Of a stretch of 64,000 bases of DNA, positions 51,967-60,953 are shown one piece after another. Made by a program: the position numbers and the translations under genes. Source of the stretch: Amycolatopsis sp. Its GTDB lineage: Bacteria > Actinomycetota > Actinomycetes > Mycobacteriales > Pseudonocardiaceae. The stretch covers positions 1-64,000 of the forward strand of contig NZ_JAODNM010000080.1 in NCBI RefSeq assembly GCF_025464955.1, read 5' to 3'. Every line of letters starts with the position of its first letter. The stretch's first letter is position 1. The notes beneath the pieces are model-generated. The model ran no database searches and was not told the DNA's origin. It worked only from the letters and a program-made list of their open reading frames with translations.

Positions 51967-52820
51967 GCACCCCGCTGGGGTACCCCATCATCGACACGAT
52001 GATCGGCTTCCCCGCCGAAGGCCCCGGGCAGTACGAGTTCATCAGGAACCAGGCCAAGGACGAGCAGACCAAGGCGGAGTACGAGTTCCCGGTCGAGTAC
52101 ATGTTCAAGAACGTGCCCGAGGGCCTTTCCATCGAGGACCCGGTCGCGGTGACACTGGCCGAAATGGACCGTTTCGGGGTGGAGCGGGGCCTCATCGGAG
52201 TGGGCTCGACCGGCGCGGACGCGCTGCGCCGGTACCCGGACCGGTTCGTTGCGCAGGTGGAGATCGACGCGAACCGCGGCATGGACGGCATCAAGGACCT
52301 CGTTCGGTGCTACGAGGAGTACGACGTCCGTGCGGTGGGTGCGTTCCCGTGCGGCATGGCGCCCCAGGTTCCCATCAACGACAAGAAGATGTACCCCTTC
52401 TACGCCAAATGTGTCGAGCTGGACCTCCCGATCTTCGTGAACGCGGGCGTGCCGGGTCCGCGACTCCCTTTCGCGCCACAGCATGTCGGCTTGATCGACG
52501 AGGTCATGTACGACTTCCCGGGGCTCGTTTTCGTCGCCCGCCACGGTTGTGAGCCGTGGGAGGAGTTGGCCGTCAAGCTCATGCTGAAGTGGCCCGGTCT
52601 GCACTACTGCACGTCGGCCTTCTCGCCGAAGTACTACCCGAAGGCCATCGTCGACTACGCCAACACCCGCGGTGCCGACAAGATCGTCTACGCCGGGTAT
52701 TTTCCGATGGGGCTCAGCCTCGAGCGAATCATGGGCGAACTGCCGAAGGTCGGATTCCGCGACCATGTATGGCCCAAGTTCCTCCACGAGAACGCCCGCC
52801 GAATCCTCAAACTCGGCTGA
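51963..52820 (+). CDS. Amidohydrolase-2 family protein (second of pair)
   Basis: A 285-residue amidohydrolase_2 protein: PIIDTMIGFPAEGPGQYEF, VERGLIGVGSTGADALRRYP, VFVARHGCEPW and KIVYAGYFPMGLSLERI. Compared with its partner, the N-terminal metal motif is weak and the late SDxPH motif reads AGYFP, so it may be a non-catalytic or altered-chemistry subunit. GTG overlaps the previous stop by 4 bp, showing translational coupling. Such pairs accompany acyl-CoA dehydrogenases in several actinobacterial catabolic clusters, probably for C-C cleavage of a CoA-bound ketone (inference). Confidence 0.85.
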   Translation: MSTPLGYPIIDTMIGFPAEGPGQYEFIRNQAKDEQTKAEYEFPVEYMFKNVPEGLSIEDPVAVTLAEMDRFGVERGLIGVGSTGADALRRYPDRFVAQVEIDANRGMDGIKDLVRCYEEYDVRAVGAFPCGMAPQVPINDKKMYPFYAKCVELDLPIFVNAGVPGPRLPFAPQHVGLIDEVMYDFPGLVFVARHGCEPWEELAVKLMLKWPGLHYCTSAFSPKYYPKAIVDYANTRGADKIVYAGYFPMGLSLERIMGELPKVGFRDHVWPKFLHENARRILKLG

Positions 52821-52863
52821 TCGCCACCTAATCCAGCAAGAACACTCCGCGGCAAGGAAGCCA

Positions 52864-52881
52864 CACGGGTTCGATCCCGTG
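52864..52881 (+). other. Hairpin resembling a tRNA T-arm
   Basis: CACGGG-TTCGAT-CCCGTG, 6-bp perfect stem in the 97-bp gap before the double acyl-CoA dehydrogenase. Outer bases CGGCA/TGCCG can extend it. The GGTTCGATCC core resembles a tRNA T-loop, but no anticodon arm or full cloverleaf is present. It may be an mRNA element or a tRNA-end remnant. Confidence 0.3.
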
Positions 52882-52917
52882 CCGCCGTCCTCGCCGTTGG
52901 CGACCGGGAGAGGCAAG

Positions 52918-55110
52918 ATGTCCATCGGTTTCACCGTCGAACACGACGAGCTCACCGCGTCGGTATCCGGTCTGGTCGCGCGTCATGCCGCCCGTTCCGA
53001 CACCCGTGATCGGTTCGATGCCCTCGCTGCCGGCCTACGCCAGCCGTACTGGGAGGTGTTCCACCAGCAGGGCCTGCTCGCCATCCACCTTCCCGAGGAC
53101 CATGGCGGCGGCGGTTTCGGCGTGCGCGATCTTGGTGTGGTCCTCGAGGCCGCCGGACACGGCCTGTTGCCCGGGCCGTACTTGCCGACGGTCCTGACCG
53201 GCGCCGTTGTCGCGGACAGTGGTTGCGGCCCCGCCCGCTCCGCAGTGCTGTCTGCGCTGGTCGCCGGTGCCACCGCGGCCGTCGCAATCGGCACCGGCGA
53301 GCTGGTCGCCCGGCGTGCCGAAAGCGGCTACCAGATCACCGGTTCGGTGTCGCCGGTACTCGGTGCGGTGTCGGCCGAGCACCTGGTACTCGGGGCGCGG
53401 CTGGAGGGAGACGTCGAGCTGGCAGGCGAAGAGATCTGGTTCACCGTCCCGGCCAGTGCCGTCACCGTGAGCGCAGGGCGGGCCATCGACCTGACCCGCG
53501 ACATCGGCACCCTCTCGCTCGCCGGGCTCGCGGTGGCGGCCGATCAGGTGCTGTCCCGGATTGATTCGGCGTGTATCGGTGCCGCGGCGGCCGCCCTCGC
53601 CGCAGCCGAAGTAGTCGGCATCGCCAGGTGGTGCCTTGAGTCGGCGCTCGACTACGTCAAGGTGCGTGAGCAGTTCGGCCGGCCGATCGGCTCGTTCCAG
53701 GCGGTCAAGCATCGCTGCGCCCGACTGTTCGTCAGCGCGGAGACCGCGGCGGCCGCGGCGTGGGACGCCCTGCGTGCCGTGGACGAGGACGAGTACCAAC
53801 GCCGCGTCGCGGCCGCCGCTGCGGCCGTCGTCTGCCTGCCCACCGCGGTCAACGCCGCGCTGGACGCGATCACCTTGTTCGGCGGCGTCGGATTCACCTG
53901 GGAGCACGATGTGCACCTGTACTGGCGGCGTGCGCAGAGCCTGCGCGCGCTGCTGGGCCCGACCGATCGGTGGGCACGTTCCCTGGGCAAGCTCGCGGTC
54001 GAAAGCGGCCGCGACTTCGAGGTACGCGACGTCGAAGTCGACGATGCCGTCCGGGTCGAGATCGCCTCCGATCTCGCACGGGTGGCAGGGCTCCCGGTAG
54101 CGCGACGTCGCGGTGCGCTCGCCGACCTCGGCTACGCCGCGCCGCACTATCCTCGCCCTCACGGACGCGCCGCGACCCCCGCCGAACAGCTCATGATCAC
54201 CCAGGAGCTCACCAGACTGGGGATCGACCAGCCGTCCATGGCCATCGGAGAATGGGTGGTTCCGACCCTCATCGCGCATGGCGACGACGGTCAGCGGGAA
54301 CGTTTCGTGGTCCCGTCGCTGCGGGGAGAGATCGCCTGGTGCCAGCTGTTCAGTGAGCCAGGAGCCGGCTCGGACCTCGCTTCCCTGATGACCAAGGCGA
54401 CCCGCGTCGACGGCGGTTGGCGGCTGAGTGGCCAGAAGGTCTGGATCTCGCTGGCCCACGAAGCGGACTGGGGTGCCTGCCTTGCCCATAGTGACAACAC
54501 TGTCGCCAAGCACAAAGGCTTGTCGTATTTCCTCGTCGACATGCACGCCGAGGGCGTGGAGGTCCGGCCACTGAGGCAGTCCACCGGGGCTGCGGAATTC
54601 AACGAGGTCTTCCTCAACGACGTGTTCGTGCCGGACGACTGTGTGGTCGGGGAACCCGGCCAGGGCTGGGTTCTCGCTCGCACCACGCTGTCCAACGAAC
54701 GGATCGCCATTGGCGGCGGTATGTCGAGCTCCGGGCTCGGTGTGCTGCGGCGGCTCGTTCGCGACGGCACGGTGCCGGTCAACGGTCCGGACACAGCACG
54801 AGTGCTCGGCGGGCTGACCGCACAGGAGAACGCGTTGGCGGCGCTCAACCTACGGTCGGTGCTGGCCCGGCTGTCGGGCCTCGAACCGGGCGCGGCGGGC
54901 AGCGTGTCCAAAGTGGCCGGCGCGCTGCACTGCCGGGCGGCCGCCGACGCGATAGCCGACATCCTCGGTCCGCTGGCCGCCCACGTCGATCCACGCAGTT
55001 CCGAAGCCACTTGGAACTACTTGAACGTGCCTACTTTCCTGCTCGGCGGTGGAACCGTCGAAATCCAATACAACGTCATCGCCGAGCGCATCCTCGGCCT
55101 ACCCCGGTGA
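52918..55110 (+). CDS. Double-length acyl-CoA dehydrogenase (FadE34-like fusion)
   Basis: A 730-residue protein made of two complete acyl-CoA dehydrogenase domains in one chain, about residues 1-370 and 380-730. Domain 1 has LLAIHLPEDHGGGGFGVRDL and VKVREQFGRPIGSFQAVKHR. Domain 2 has AWCQLFSEPGAGSDLASL, WRLSGQKVWISLAHEADWGA and GGGTVEIQYNVIAERILGLP. This layout is that of the FadE34/ChsE3 type used on steroid side-chain CoA esters, where one heterodimer-like unit is fused. GGGAGAGG precedes ATG 52918. Desaturation of a bulky acyl-CoA is the expected step. It follows the amidohydrolase pair. Confidence 0.92.
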   Translation: MSIGFTVEHDELTASVSGLVARHAARSDTRDRFDALAAGLRQPYWEVFHQQGLLAIHLPEDHGGGGFGVRDLGVVLEAAGHGLLPGPYLPTVLTGAVVADSGCGPARSAVLSALVAGATAAVAIGTGELVARRAESGYQITGSVSPVLGAVSAEHLVLGARLEGDVELAGEEIWFTVPASAVTVSAGRAIDLTRDIGTLSLAGLAVAADQVLSRIDSACIGAAAAALAAAEVVGIARWCLESALDYVKVREQFGRPIGSFQAVKHRCARLFVSAETAAAAAWDALRAVDEDEYQRRVAAAAAAVVCLPTAVNAALDAITLFGGVGFTWEHDVHLYWRRAQSLRALLGPTDRWARSLGKLAVESGRDFEVRDVEVDDAVRVEIASDLARVAGLPVARRRGALADLGYAAPHYPRPHGRAATPAEQLMITQELTRLGIDQPSMAIGEWVVPTLIAHGDDGQRERFVVPSLRGEIAWCQLFSEPGAGSDLASLMTKATRVDGGWRLSGQKVWISLAHEADWGACLAHSDNTVAKHKGLSYFLVDMHAEGVEVRPLRQSTGAAEFNEVFLNDVFVPDDCVVGEPGQGWVLARTTLSNERIAIGGGMSSSGLGVLRRLVRDGTVPVNGPDTARVLGGLTAQENALAALNLRSVLARLSGLEPGAAGSVSKVAGALHCRAAADAIADILGPLAAHVDPRSSEATWNYLNVPTFLLGGGTVEIQYNVIAERILGLPR

Positions 55111-55162
55111 CCATTTGCGAGCCAAGACATCGAAGTCCTCTGGAACCGACAGGAGCACAGTT

Positions 55163-55906
55163 ATGACCAGTCGAGTCGCTCTCGTGACAGGCGCGGGCCG
55201 AAACGTCGGGCAAGGGATTGCTGTCGCGCTCGCCGAAGCCGGCTACCGGGTTGCCGTGAACGACCTCGATGACCAGCGCACCAAACAGACCGTGGAGCTG
55301 ATCACCGGCAGCGGCGGCACTGCGGTCTCGGCGCCCTTCGACGTGACTGACCCGGATGAGGTGGCGTCGGCCGTCGCCCAGCTCCAGGCGGAGCTGGGCC
55401 CGATCGACGTCGTGGTGAACAATGCGGGCGTCCCGGAGGGCGGCAAGACAGGCTCGTTCCTCAACAGCACTCCGTCTGACTGGCACACCTACATCGGCAT
55501 CAACATGATCGGATCGACGAACGTCCTGCACGCCGCCCTGCCGGGGATGGTCGAACGAGGGTGGGGACGTGTCATCCAGATCTCCTCCGGCGCCGGCTCG
55601 GTGGGTCGGAACATCGGCGTCTCGCTCTACGGCGGCAGCAAGGCGGGGATCGAAGGTTTCCTCCGGCACCTCTCGCAGGAGGTGGGGCCATCGGGGGTGA
55701 CAGTGAACTCGCTGGCACTCGGATTGATGGACAACGTCGGAACCGACATCCCGACGATGAAGGCGCTCCTCGCCGGCATTCCGGTCGGCCGCCTCGGCAA
55801 GCCGTCGGACGTCGGCGGCGCGGTGCTCTGGCTGTGCTCCGAACCGGGTTCCTGGGTGACTGGGCAGACCATCCACGTCAACGGAGGTTCGGTCAACGGC
55901 CACTGA
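55163..55906 (+). CDS. SDR-family oxidoreductase
   Basis: A 247-residue classical SDR: TGAGRNVGQGIAVALAEAG cofactor loop, NNAGVPEGG, ISSGAGSVGRNIG with the serine, YGGSKAG with the Tyr-x3-Lys pair, and WVTGQTIHVNGGS at the end. ATG 55163 has AGGAG 8 bases upstream. It likely oxidises a 3-hydroxyacyl-CoA or cyclic alcohol in the pathway. It lies 52 bp after the double acyl-CoA dehydrogenase, with a second SDR and an enoyl-CoA hydratase next, giving the full set for one beta-oxidation turn. Confidence 0.92.
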   Translation: MTSRVALVTGAGRNVGQGIAVALAEAGYRVAVNDLDDQRTKQTVELITGSGGTAVSAPFDVTDPDEVASAVAQLQAELGPIDVVVNNAGVPEGGKTGSFLNSTPSDWHTYIGINMIGSTNVLHAALPGMVERGWGRVIQISSGAGSVGRNIGVSLYGGSKAGIEGFLRHLSQEVGPSGVTVNSLALGLMDNVGTDIPTMKALLAGIPVGRLGKPSDVGGAVLWLCSEPGSWVTGQTIHVNGGSVNGH

Positions 55907-55956
55907 GCATCCGAACACCGAACAAAGCTACCGAATCAACAGAGACGAGAAGTCTG

Positions 55957-56730
55957 ATGGACTTTCATGGAGTTTCGGCAATCGTGACGGGCGGCGCCTC
56001 CGGTCTCGGGGCCGCTACCGCCCACCGGCTCGCCGACCGGGGAGCGACCGTTGTCATCGCCGACATCTCGGAGGACAAGGGCAAAGAGACGGCGGCGAGT
56101 ATCGGTGGCGTCTACGCGCGAGTCGATGTCACCTCCACCGAGGACATCATCGCCGCCACCGAGCTCGCCACGACACTCGGCCCGCTCCGGGTGTTGGTGA
56201 ACTGCGCCGGTCTGGGATTTGCCGGCCGGACAGTCGGGCGTGGTGGTTACGAGTCGGCTCACGACCTCGATATGTTCCGCCATATCATCGAGATCAACAC
56301 CATCGGCATGTTCGACTGCATTCGGATCGCGGCCACCGCGATGGCCCGGACCGAGCCGTTGGCCGACGGGGAGCGTGGGGCCATCGTCAATACCGCCTCG
56401 GTTGCCGCGTTCGACGGCCAGATCGGCCAGGCCGCTTACGCTGCGTCGAAGGGTGGCATTGTCGCCATGACGTTGCCGATTGCGCGTGACCTCGCTGCGA
56501 TCGGCGTCCGTGTGTGTACCATCGCTCCCGGCCTGATCGACACACCGATCTATGGCGAAGGTCCGGCATCCGGGCAGTTGAAGGACAAGCTCAAACGCGA
56601 TGTCCTCTTTCCCCATCGGCTTGGCACCGCCGACGAGTTCGCCACCCTGGCCGTCGAAGTGCTCGGCAACAGCTACCTCAACGGCGAGGTCATTCGCATC
56701 GACGGCGGTGCCCGGCTGCAACCGAAGTAG
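55957..56730 (+). CDS. SDR-family dehydrogenase, HSD10-like 3-hydroxyacyl-CoA dehydrogenase
   Basis: A 257-residue SDR close in layout to type-10 17-beta-hydroxysteroid/2-methyl-3-hydroxybutyryl-CoA dehydrogenases: IVTGGASGLGAATAHRLA, IADISEDKGKE (NAD-specific Asp), VLVNCAGLGFAGRTVG, AIVNTASVAAFDGQIGQAAY then AASKGG, and APGLIDTPIYGEGP. That group oxidises branched 3-hydroxyacyl-CoA and hydroxysteroids. It lies between the first SDR and the enoyl-CoA hydratase. The ribosome site is weak (GAGACGAGAAG). Confidence 0.92.
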   Translation: MDFHGVSAIVTGGASGLGAATAHRLADRGATVVIADISEDKGKETAASIGGVYARVDVTSTEDIIAATELATTLGPLRVLVNCAGLGFAGRTVGRGGYESAHDLDMFRHIIEINTIGMFDCIRIAATAMARTEPLADGERGAIVNTASVAAFDGQIGQAAYAASKGGIVAMTLPIARDLAAIGVRVCTIAPGLIDTPIYGEGPASGQLKDKLKRDVLFPHRLGTADEFATLAVEVLGNSYLNGEVIRIDGGARLQPK

Positions 56731-56769
56731 CAGCTCCGAAATGTTGGCCAGATAACGGGAGATCCACTT

Positions 56770-57564
56770 ATGCCACAGGTACTGACCGAACAGGACGGAC
56801 ACGTGCTGACCGTCACCCTCAACCGCCCTGCGCGACGCAACGCGCTGACGATATCCAGTCTGTCCCGGCTGGCGGACATCTGGAGCGAGGCCGCTGCCGA
56901 CACCAGCGTCCGGGTTGTCGTGCTCACCGGAGCGGAGGGTTCGTTCTGCGCCGGAATGGATCTGCGCGGTATGGCGGGGGAGGACGGCGATGAGGACGCC
57001 GCAGCTGCCGAACGGGCGAAGACCGACCGGGGGTTCGCCAACCGCGGTCTTCTCAAGACCGGCCGGATGAACAAGCCGGTCATCGCGGCCGTCGAAGGAA
57101 ACGCGATCGCCGGGGGCATGGAACTGCTGCTCGGTACGGACATCCGAGTTGCCGGCGAAGGCGCACGGTTCGGGCTGTCGGAGGTTCGTTGGGCGCTCTA
57201 TCCGGCGGGTGGTGGTGTCGTCCGGCTCTCCCGTCAGATCCCTTACCCGGTCGCGGTCGACATCATGCTGACCGGTCGGCATATCGACACGACGGAAGCC
57301 GCCCAGCTGGGTCTCATCGGCCACATCGTCCCCGACGGGAAGTCGCTGGAGACCGCACGACAGATTGCCGCCACGATCGCGGCCAACGGCCCGCTGGCGG
57401 TCGAGGCGGTCGTGCGTACCCTCCGGGAAACCGCGGCGATGTCCGAGGAAGAGGCTTTCGCTTTCGAACAGCCCCACATCGCCGCGGTCTTCGGTTCGGA
57501 AGACGCGCAGGAAGGCCCGAGGGCCTTTGCCGAAAAGCGGACACCGGTATTCCACGGCCGCTGA
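56770..57564 (+). CDS. Enoyl-CoA hydratase / isomerase (crotonase family)
   Basis: A 264-residue crotonase-fold protein. VTLNRPARRNALT, oxyanion-hole segments SFCAGMDLRGM and GNAIAGGMELLLGTD, and RFGLSEVRWALYPAGGG. Of the two hydratase glutamates the first (SEVR) is present and the second position is replaced by the LYPAGGG stretch, so it may be a hydratase or an isomerase. GGGAG lies 8 bases before the ATG. It supplies the hydration step between the acyl-CoA dehydrogenase and the SDRs. Confidence 0.92.
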   Translation: MPQVLTEQDGHVLTVTLNRPARRNALTISSLSRLADIWSEAAADTSVRVVVLTGAEGSFCAGMDLRGMAGEDGDEDAAAAERAKTDRGFANRGLLKTGRMNKPVIAAVEGNAIAGGMELLLGTDIRVAGEGARFGLSEVRWALYPAGGGVVRLSRQIPYPVAVDIMLTGRHIDTTEAAQLGLIGHIVPDGKSLETARQIAATIAANGPLAVEAVVRTLRETAAMSEEEAFAFEQPHIAAVFGSEDAQEGPRAFAEKRTPVFHGR

Positions 57565-57650
57565 ACTCGGTAGCCTGAAGGACCTGATCGTGGCGTCCAC
57601 ATCGATCTCATCTCGGTCGCCTGACGTGCGGCCGTTTGACTGGAGAACCC

Positions 57651-59177
57651 ATGGAACAACCGTTGACCGCGGCCGAGCTGATGGAGCGATTGAGGGGGCC
57701 GGACGGTTCCCTGTCGTTGGAGTCGGCGGAGCGGATCGGCTTCGTTTCGCCCGGGCCGTCCATTTCGGCCACCGATCCGTTCTTCTCCTACGATCGCCCG
57801 GAGGCACACGGGGTACACGTCGAGCAGGTCCTCGTTCCCTTGCGAGACGGCAGTCATCTCAGTGGTGAGCTGCACCGGCCGGCCAACGCCGACGGCACGC
57901 CCGCGGCCGGCCGTTTCCCGGGCATCGTCTACGAGTTCAACGGATACGACGCCGTGCCGCTCTTCGCCGCCGGGGTGAAGCCTTTCGTGACCCGGGGATA
58001 CGTTGCGCTGGTCTGCAACGTACGGGGGACCGGCGGGTCACCGGGCGTCATCGACCCGTTCGGCCCACAAGAGCAACGCGACAACGTCGACCTCATCGAA
58101 TGGCTGGCCGAACAGCCGTACTCCACCGGGAAGATCGGCCAGATGGGGGTGAGCTACGGCGGCCACACCACGTTGCTGGCCGCGGTCAACCGGCCACCGC
58201 ACCTGACCGCGGTGATCGCCGTTCAAGCGATCAGCGACTGGTACGAAAACACCATCTACCGCGGCGGGATCCCCAACGCGAAGATCCACGAATGGCAGCG
58301 GTCGACCGCGCCCGACACACTGGAGACCTACCCTCGCCATCCGCTCTACGACGACTACTGGCGCGAGCGCAGCGTCAAGGCCCGCTGGGACCAGCTTCAG
58401 GTCCCGGTGCTCGACGTCGGCGGCTGGCTCGATCCTTACCGAGCGGCCATGGTCGAGAACTTCCGCGCGCGCCAGGACAGCGTCTGGATGGTCGCCGGAC
58501 CGTGGGCGCACGGTATGGTGCCCGGCCGGCTCGAGGACATCGGCTCGGCCGCCTACCTCGCCTGGTGGGACCACTGGCTCTCCGACCTGCCCGGCGCGCT
58601 GCCCGAAGCGAAGGTCACCTCCTACGAGATGCCGGCGGAGGGCTGGCGGCTGTACTCCATCTGGCCGCCCGCCGAGTCGCGGACGACAAGCTTCAGCCTG
58701 AGCGCGGCGGGTGAACTCCTGTCCAGCACCGAGCCGGCGACACCGGCCGGCACGAGCACATTCGACGTCGGGACCGGCCAGCTGGGCTTCGAAACCCGTC
58801 CGCTGGACACCGACGAGGTGATCACGGGCGGGATCGAGGCGACCGTGCGGGCGTCGTTCACCGCGGCCGATGGCGCGATCGCGGTGGTGCTGGAGGACGT
58901 CGCGCCGGACGGCACCGCCGAACGTGTCGCCAATGGCTGGCTGCGGGCGAGCCACCGCCGCGGCAGCGAAGAACTCGCCGCGGTGGCCCCCTATGCCGAC
59001 TATCCGCTGGTGATCATGTTGTGGCCCATCCATCACCGCGTACGCGCCGGTCACCGGCTCAAGGCCACGGTGTCCAGCCGCGACTACCCGCTCATCGAGA
59101 ATGACGCCCCGGACGGCACGGTGACCGTATGGCTGGGCGAGGGCGGCTCCACCCTTCGCTACCAGGCGCTGCCGTGA
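57651..59177 (+). CDS. CocE/NonD-family hydrolase
   Basis: A 508-residue member of the same family as the 17.7-kb gene but not a close copy. VCNVRGTGGSPGVIDPF, nucleophile Ser168 in MGVSYGGHTTLLA, VLDVGGWLDPYRAAM with the acid, GPWAHGMVPG with the histidine, and a C-terminal jelly roll (VANGWLRASHRRGSEELAAV, HHRVRAGHRLKATVSSRDYP). GGAGA lies 4 bases before ATG 57651. It probably hydrolyses an ester or amide in the substrate or an intermediate. The stop overlaps the AtuA-like start by 4 bp. The 75 bp before it recur at 61692-61768. Confidence 0.92.
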   Translation: MEQPLTAAELMERLRGPDGSLSLESAERIGFVSPGPSISATDPFFSYDRPEAHGVHVEQVLVPLRDGSHLSGELHRPANADGTPAAGRFPGIVYEFNGYDAVPLFAAGVKPFVTRGYVALVCNVRGTGGSPGVIDPFGPQEQRDNVDLIEWLAEQPYSTGKIGQMGVSYGGHTTLLAAVNRPPHLTAVIAVQAISDWYENTIYRGGIPNAKIHEWQRSTAPDTLETYPRHPLYDDYWRERSVKARWDQLQVPVLDVGGWLDPYRAAMVENFRARQDSVWMVAGPWAHGMVPGRLEDIGSAAYLAWWDHWLSDLPGALPEAKVTSYEMPAEGWRLYSIWPPAESRTTSFSLSAAGELLSSTEPATPAGTSTFDVGTGQLGFETRPLDTDEVITGGIEATVRASFTAADGAIAVVLEDVAPDGTAERVANGWLRASHRRGSEELAAVAPYADYPLVIMLWPIHHRVRAGHRLKATVSSRDYPLIENDAPDGTVTVWLGEGGSTLRYQALP

Positions 59178-60526
59178 CGGCGGGCTCGTGGGGAACGGTG
59201 AGGATCGGTTCGGGGGCGGGGTTCGCCGATGACCGGGTGGAGCCCGCGGTGGAGCTCGCCGAGCACGGGGAGCTCGATTACCTCGTGTTCGAGTGCCTGG
59301 CCGAACGCACGATCGCGCTTGCCCAGCTCCAACGGCGTCGCGATCCGCGGTCCGGTTACAACGAATGGCTCGCCGAGCGGATGCAGGCGGTGCTCCCGGT
59401 GTGCGCCCGCCGCGGAGTCAGGATCGTGACGAACATGGGGGCCGCGAACCCACTGGCCGCGGCCGAGGTCGTGACCGGTGTCGCTCGCGATGCGGGGTTG
59501 ACCGGTTTGAGGATCGCGGCGGTGACCGGGGACGACGTCCTGGACCTGGTCGAGCGCGCCGACTCGCGCCTGCCGGAGCTGGGCGGAACGGTCGGCTCCC
59601 TGGGCGAGGACCTGGTGTCGGCGAACGCCTATCTCGGCGCCGCCGGGGTGGCCGAGGCGCTGGCGGACGGCGCCGACGTCGTGCTCACCGGCCGGATCGC
59701 GGATCCCTCGCTGTATCTCGCCCCGCTCATCCACGAGTTCGGCTGGGCGCCTGATGACTGGGATCGTCTCGGCCGGGGCCTGTGTGCGGGGCATCTGCTC
59801 GAATGCGCGGGGCAGGTCACCGGTGGCTACTTCGCCGATCCGGGGCGCAAGGAGGTGCCGGGGTTGGCGCGGTTGGGCTTCCCGATCGCGGAGGTCACCG
59901 AGGACGGGGTGTTCACGGTGACGAAGGTCCCGGGGTCCGGTGGGCGGGTCACGGTCGCGACCTGCGTCGAGCAGTTGCTCTACGAGGTGCATGACCCGGC
60001 CGCTTATGTCTCCGCCGACGTCGTGGCTGATTTCTCCGGCGCCGAACTGGTCCAGACCGGCGAGGACCGGGTCCGCGTCAGCGGGGTGTCGGGGCACGCT
60101 CGTCCGGAGACGCTGAAGGTCTCTGTCGGTTACCTCGACGGGTATCGGGGAGAGGGCCAGATCTCCTATGCCGGCCCCAACGCCGTGGCTCGTGGACGGC
60201 TGGCGCTCGACATCGTGCGGGAGCGGCTGGCCCTTACCCGGGTGGCCACGACCGAGCTCCAGTTCGAACTCATCGGCGTCGACGCCGTGCACCGGGGTGC
60301 GGGGGCGTCGGCTGCTGAACCGAACGAGGTGCGTGCCCGGGTCGCCGGTCGTACCCGTGGCCTCGCCGACGCTCGTCGTATCGGTCGTGAGGTCAGCTCG
60401 TTGTGGCTCAACGGCCCGGCCGGTGGCGCGGGGGCGACCCGTCAGGTGGAGGAGGTCGTGGCGATCGCCTCGGCCTTCGTTCCCCGGGACCTGGTCACCA
60501 CCGTTGTCACCTTCCTGGAGGTCTGA
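59174..60526 (+). CDS. AtuA-like protein (DUF1446, acyclic terpene utilisation family)
   Basis: A 450-residue protein of the family of AtuA, from the acyclic terpene (citronellol/geraniol) operon of Pseudomonas: RIGSGAGFADDRVEPAVELA at the start, LDYLVFECLAERTIALAQ, RIVTNMGAANPLAAAE and VLTGRIADPSLYLAPLIHEF. The enzymatic role of AtuA is not settled. GTG 59174 overlaps the CocE stop. The next gene is its usual small partner. The pair argues for a terpenoid-like or branched substrate. Confidence 0.9.
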   Translation: MTAGSWGTVRIGSGAGFADDRVEPAVELAEHGELDYLVFECLAERTIALAQLQRRRDPRSGYNEWLAERMQAVLPVCARRGVRIVTNMGAANPLAAAEVVTGVARDAGLTGLRIAAVTGDDVLDLVERADSRLPELGGTVGSLGEDLVSANAYLGAAGVAEALADGADVVLTGRIADPSLYLAPLIHEFGWAPDDWDRLGRGLCAGHLLECAGQVTGGYFADPGRKEVPGLARLGFPIAEVTEDGVFTVTKVPGSGGRVTVATCVEQLLYEVHDPAAYVSADVVADFSGAELVQTGEDRVRVSGVSGHARPETLKVSVGYLDGYRGEGQISYAGPNAVARGRLALDIVRERLALTRVATTELQFELIGVDAVHRGAGASAAEPNEVRARVAGRTRGLADARRIGREVSSLWLNGPAGGAGATRQVEEVVAIASAFVPRDLVTTVVTFLEV

Positions 60527-60529
60527 CCG

Positions 60530-60844
60530 ATGCGGCTCTACGACTTGGCGCATGCCCGCGCGGGGGACAAGGGCACCACCTCGGACATCTCTGTGATCGC
60601 CTACCGGCAGAACGACTACGCGTTCCTCGAACGACACGTGACCTCGCGCCGTGTGCGTGAGCACTTCTCCGACCTCGTCATGGGCACTATCGAACGCTAT
60701 GAGTTACCGCAGTTGTCGGCGCTGAAGTTCGTCCTTCACCACACGATTGGCGGTGTTACCCGAACTCTCGATGTCGACATCCACGGAAAGAGCCTCGCCT
60801 CCTGCCTGCTCGAACTGCACCTGCCCGAAGTGTTCGCGGTTTAG
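60530..60844 (+). CDS. AtuA C-terminal-like small subunit
   Basis: A 104-residue protein beginning LYDLAHARAGDKGTTSDISV, the sequence that forms the C-terminal domain of full-length AtuA proteins, here encoded separately 3 bp after the large subunit. It is the last gene of the long rightward cluster; beyond it are only relics. Most likely it forms a complex with the preceding protein. Confidence 0.9.
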   Translation: MRLYDLAHARAGDKGTTSDISVIAYRQNDYAFLERHVTSRRVREHFSDLVMGTIERYELPQLSALKFVLHHTIGGVTRTLDVDIHGKSLASCLLELHLPEVFAV

Positions 60845-60953
60845 TGGACGCGGGTTATGCTGCGATCTGTGTCTGAACTTGCTGTCCTTTTCGAATGAGG
60901 ATGGCCGCCACGATCGCGGCGATGACACACGCGGCGGCGGCCACGAGGACGCC

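Noticed and set aside
52821-52917. A tRNA gene at the T-arm-like hairpin
   Set aside because: No D-arm, anticodon arm or acceptor pairing of the right length can be drawn.
55936-57807. A 623-residue minus-strand frame across the SDR and enoyl-CoA hydratase genes
   Set aside because: It spans the boundaries of two clear genes on the other strand and shows no recognisable domain.
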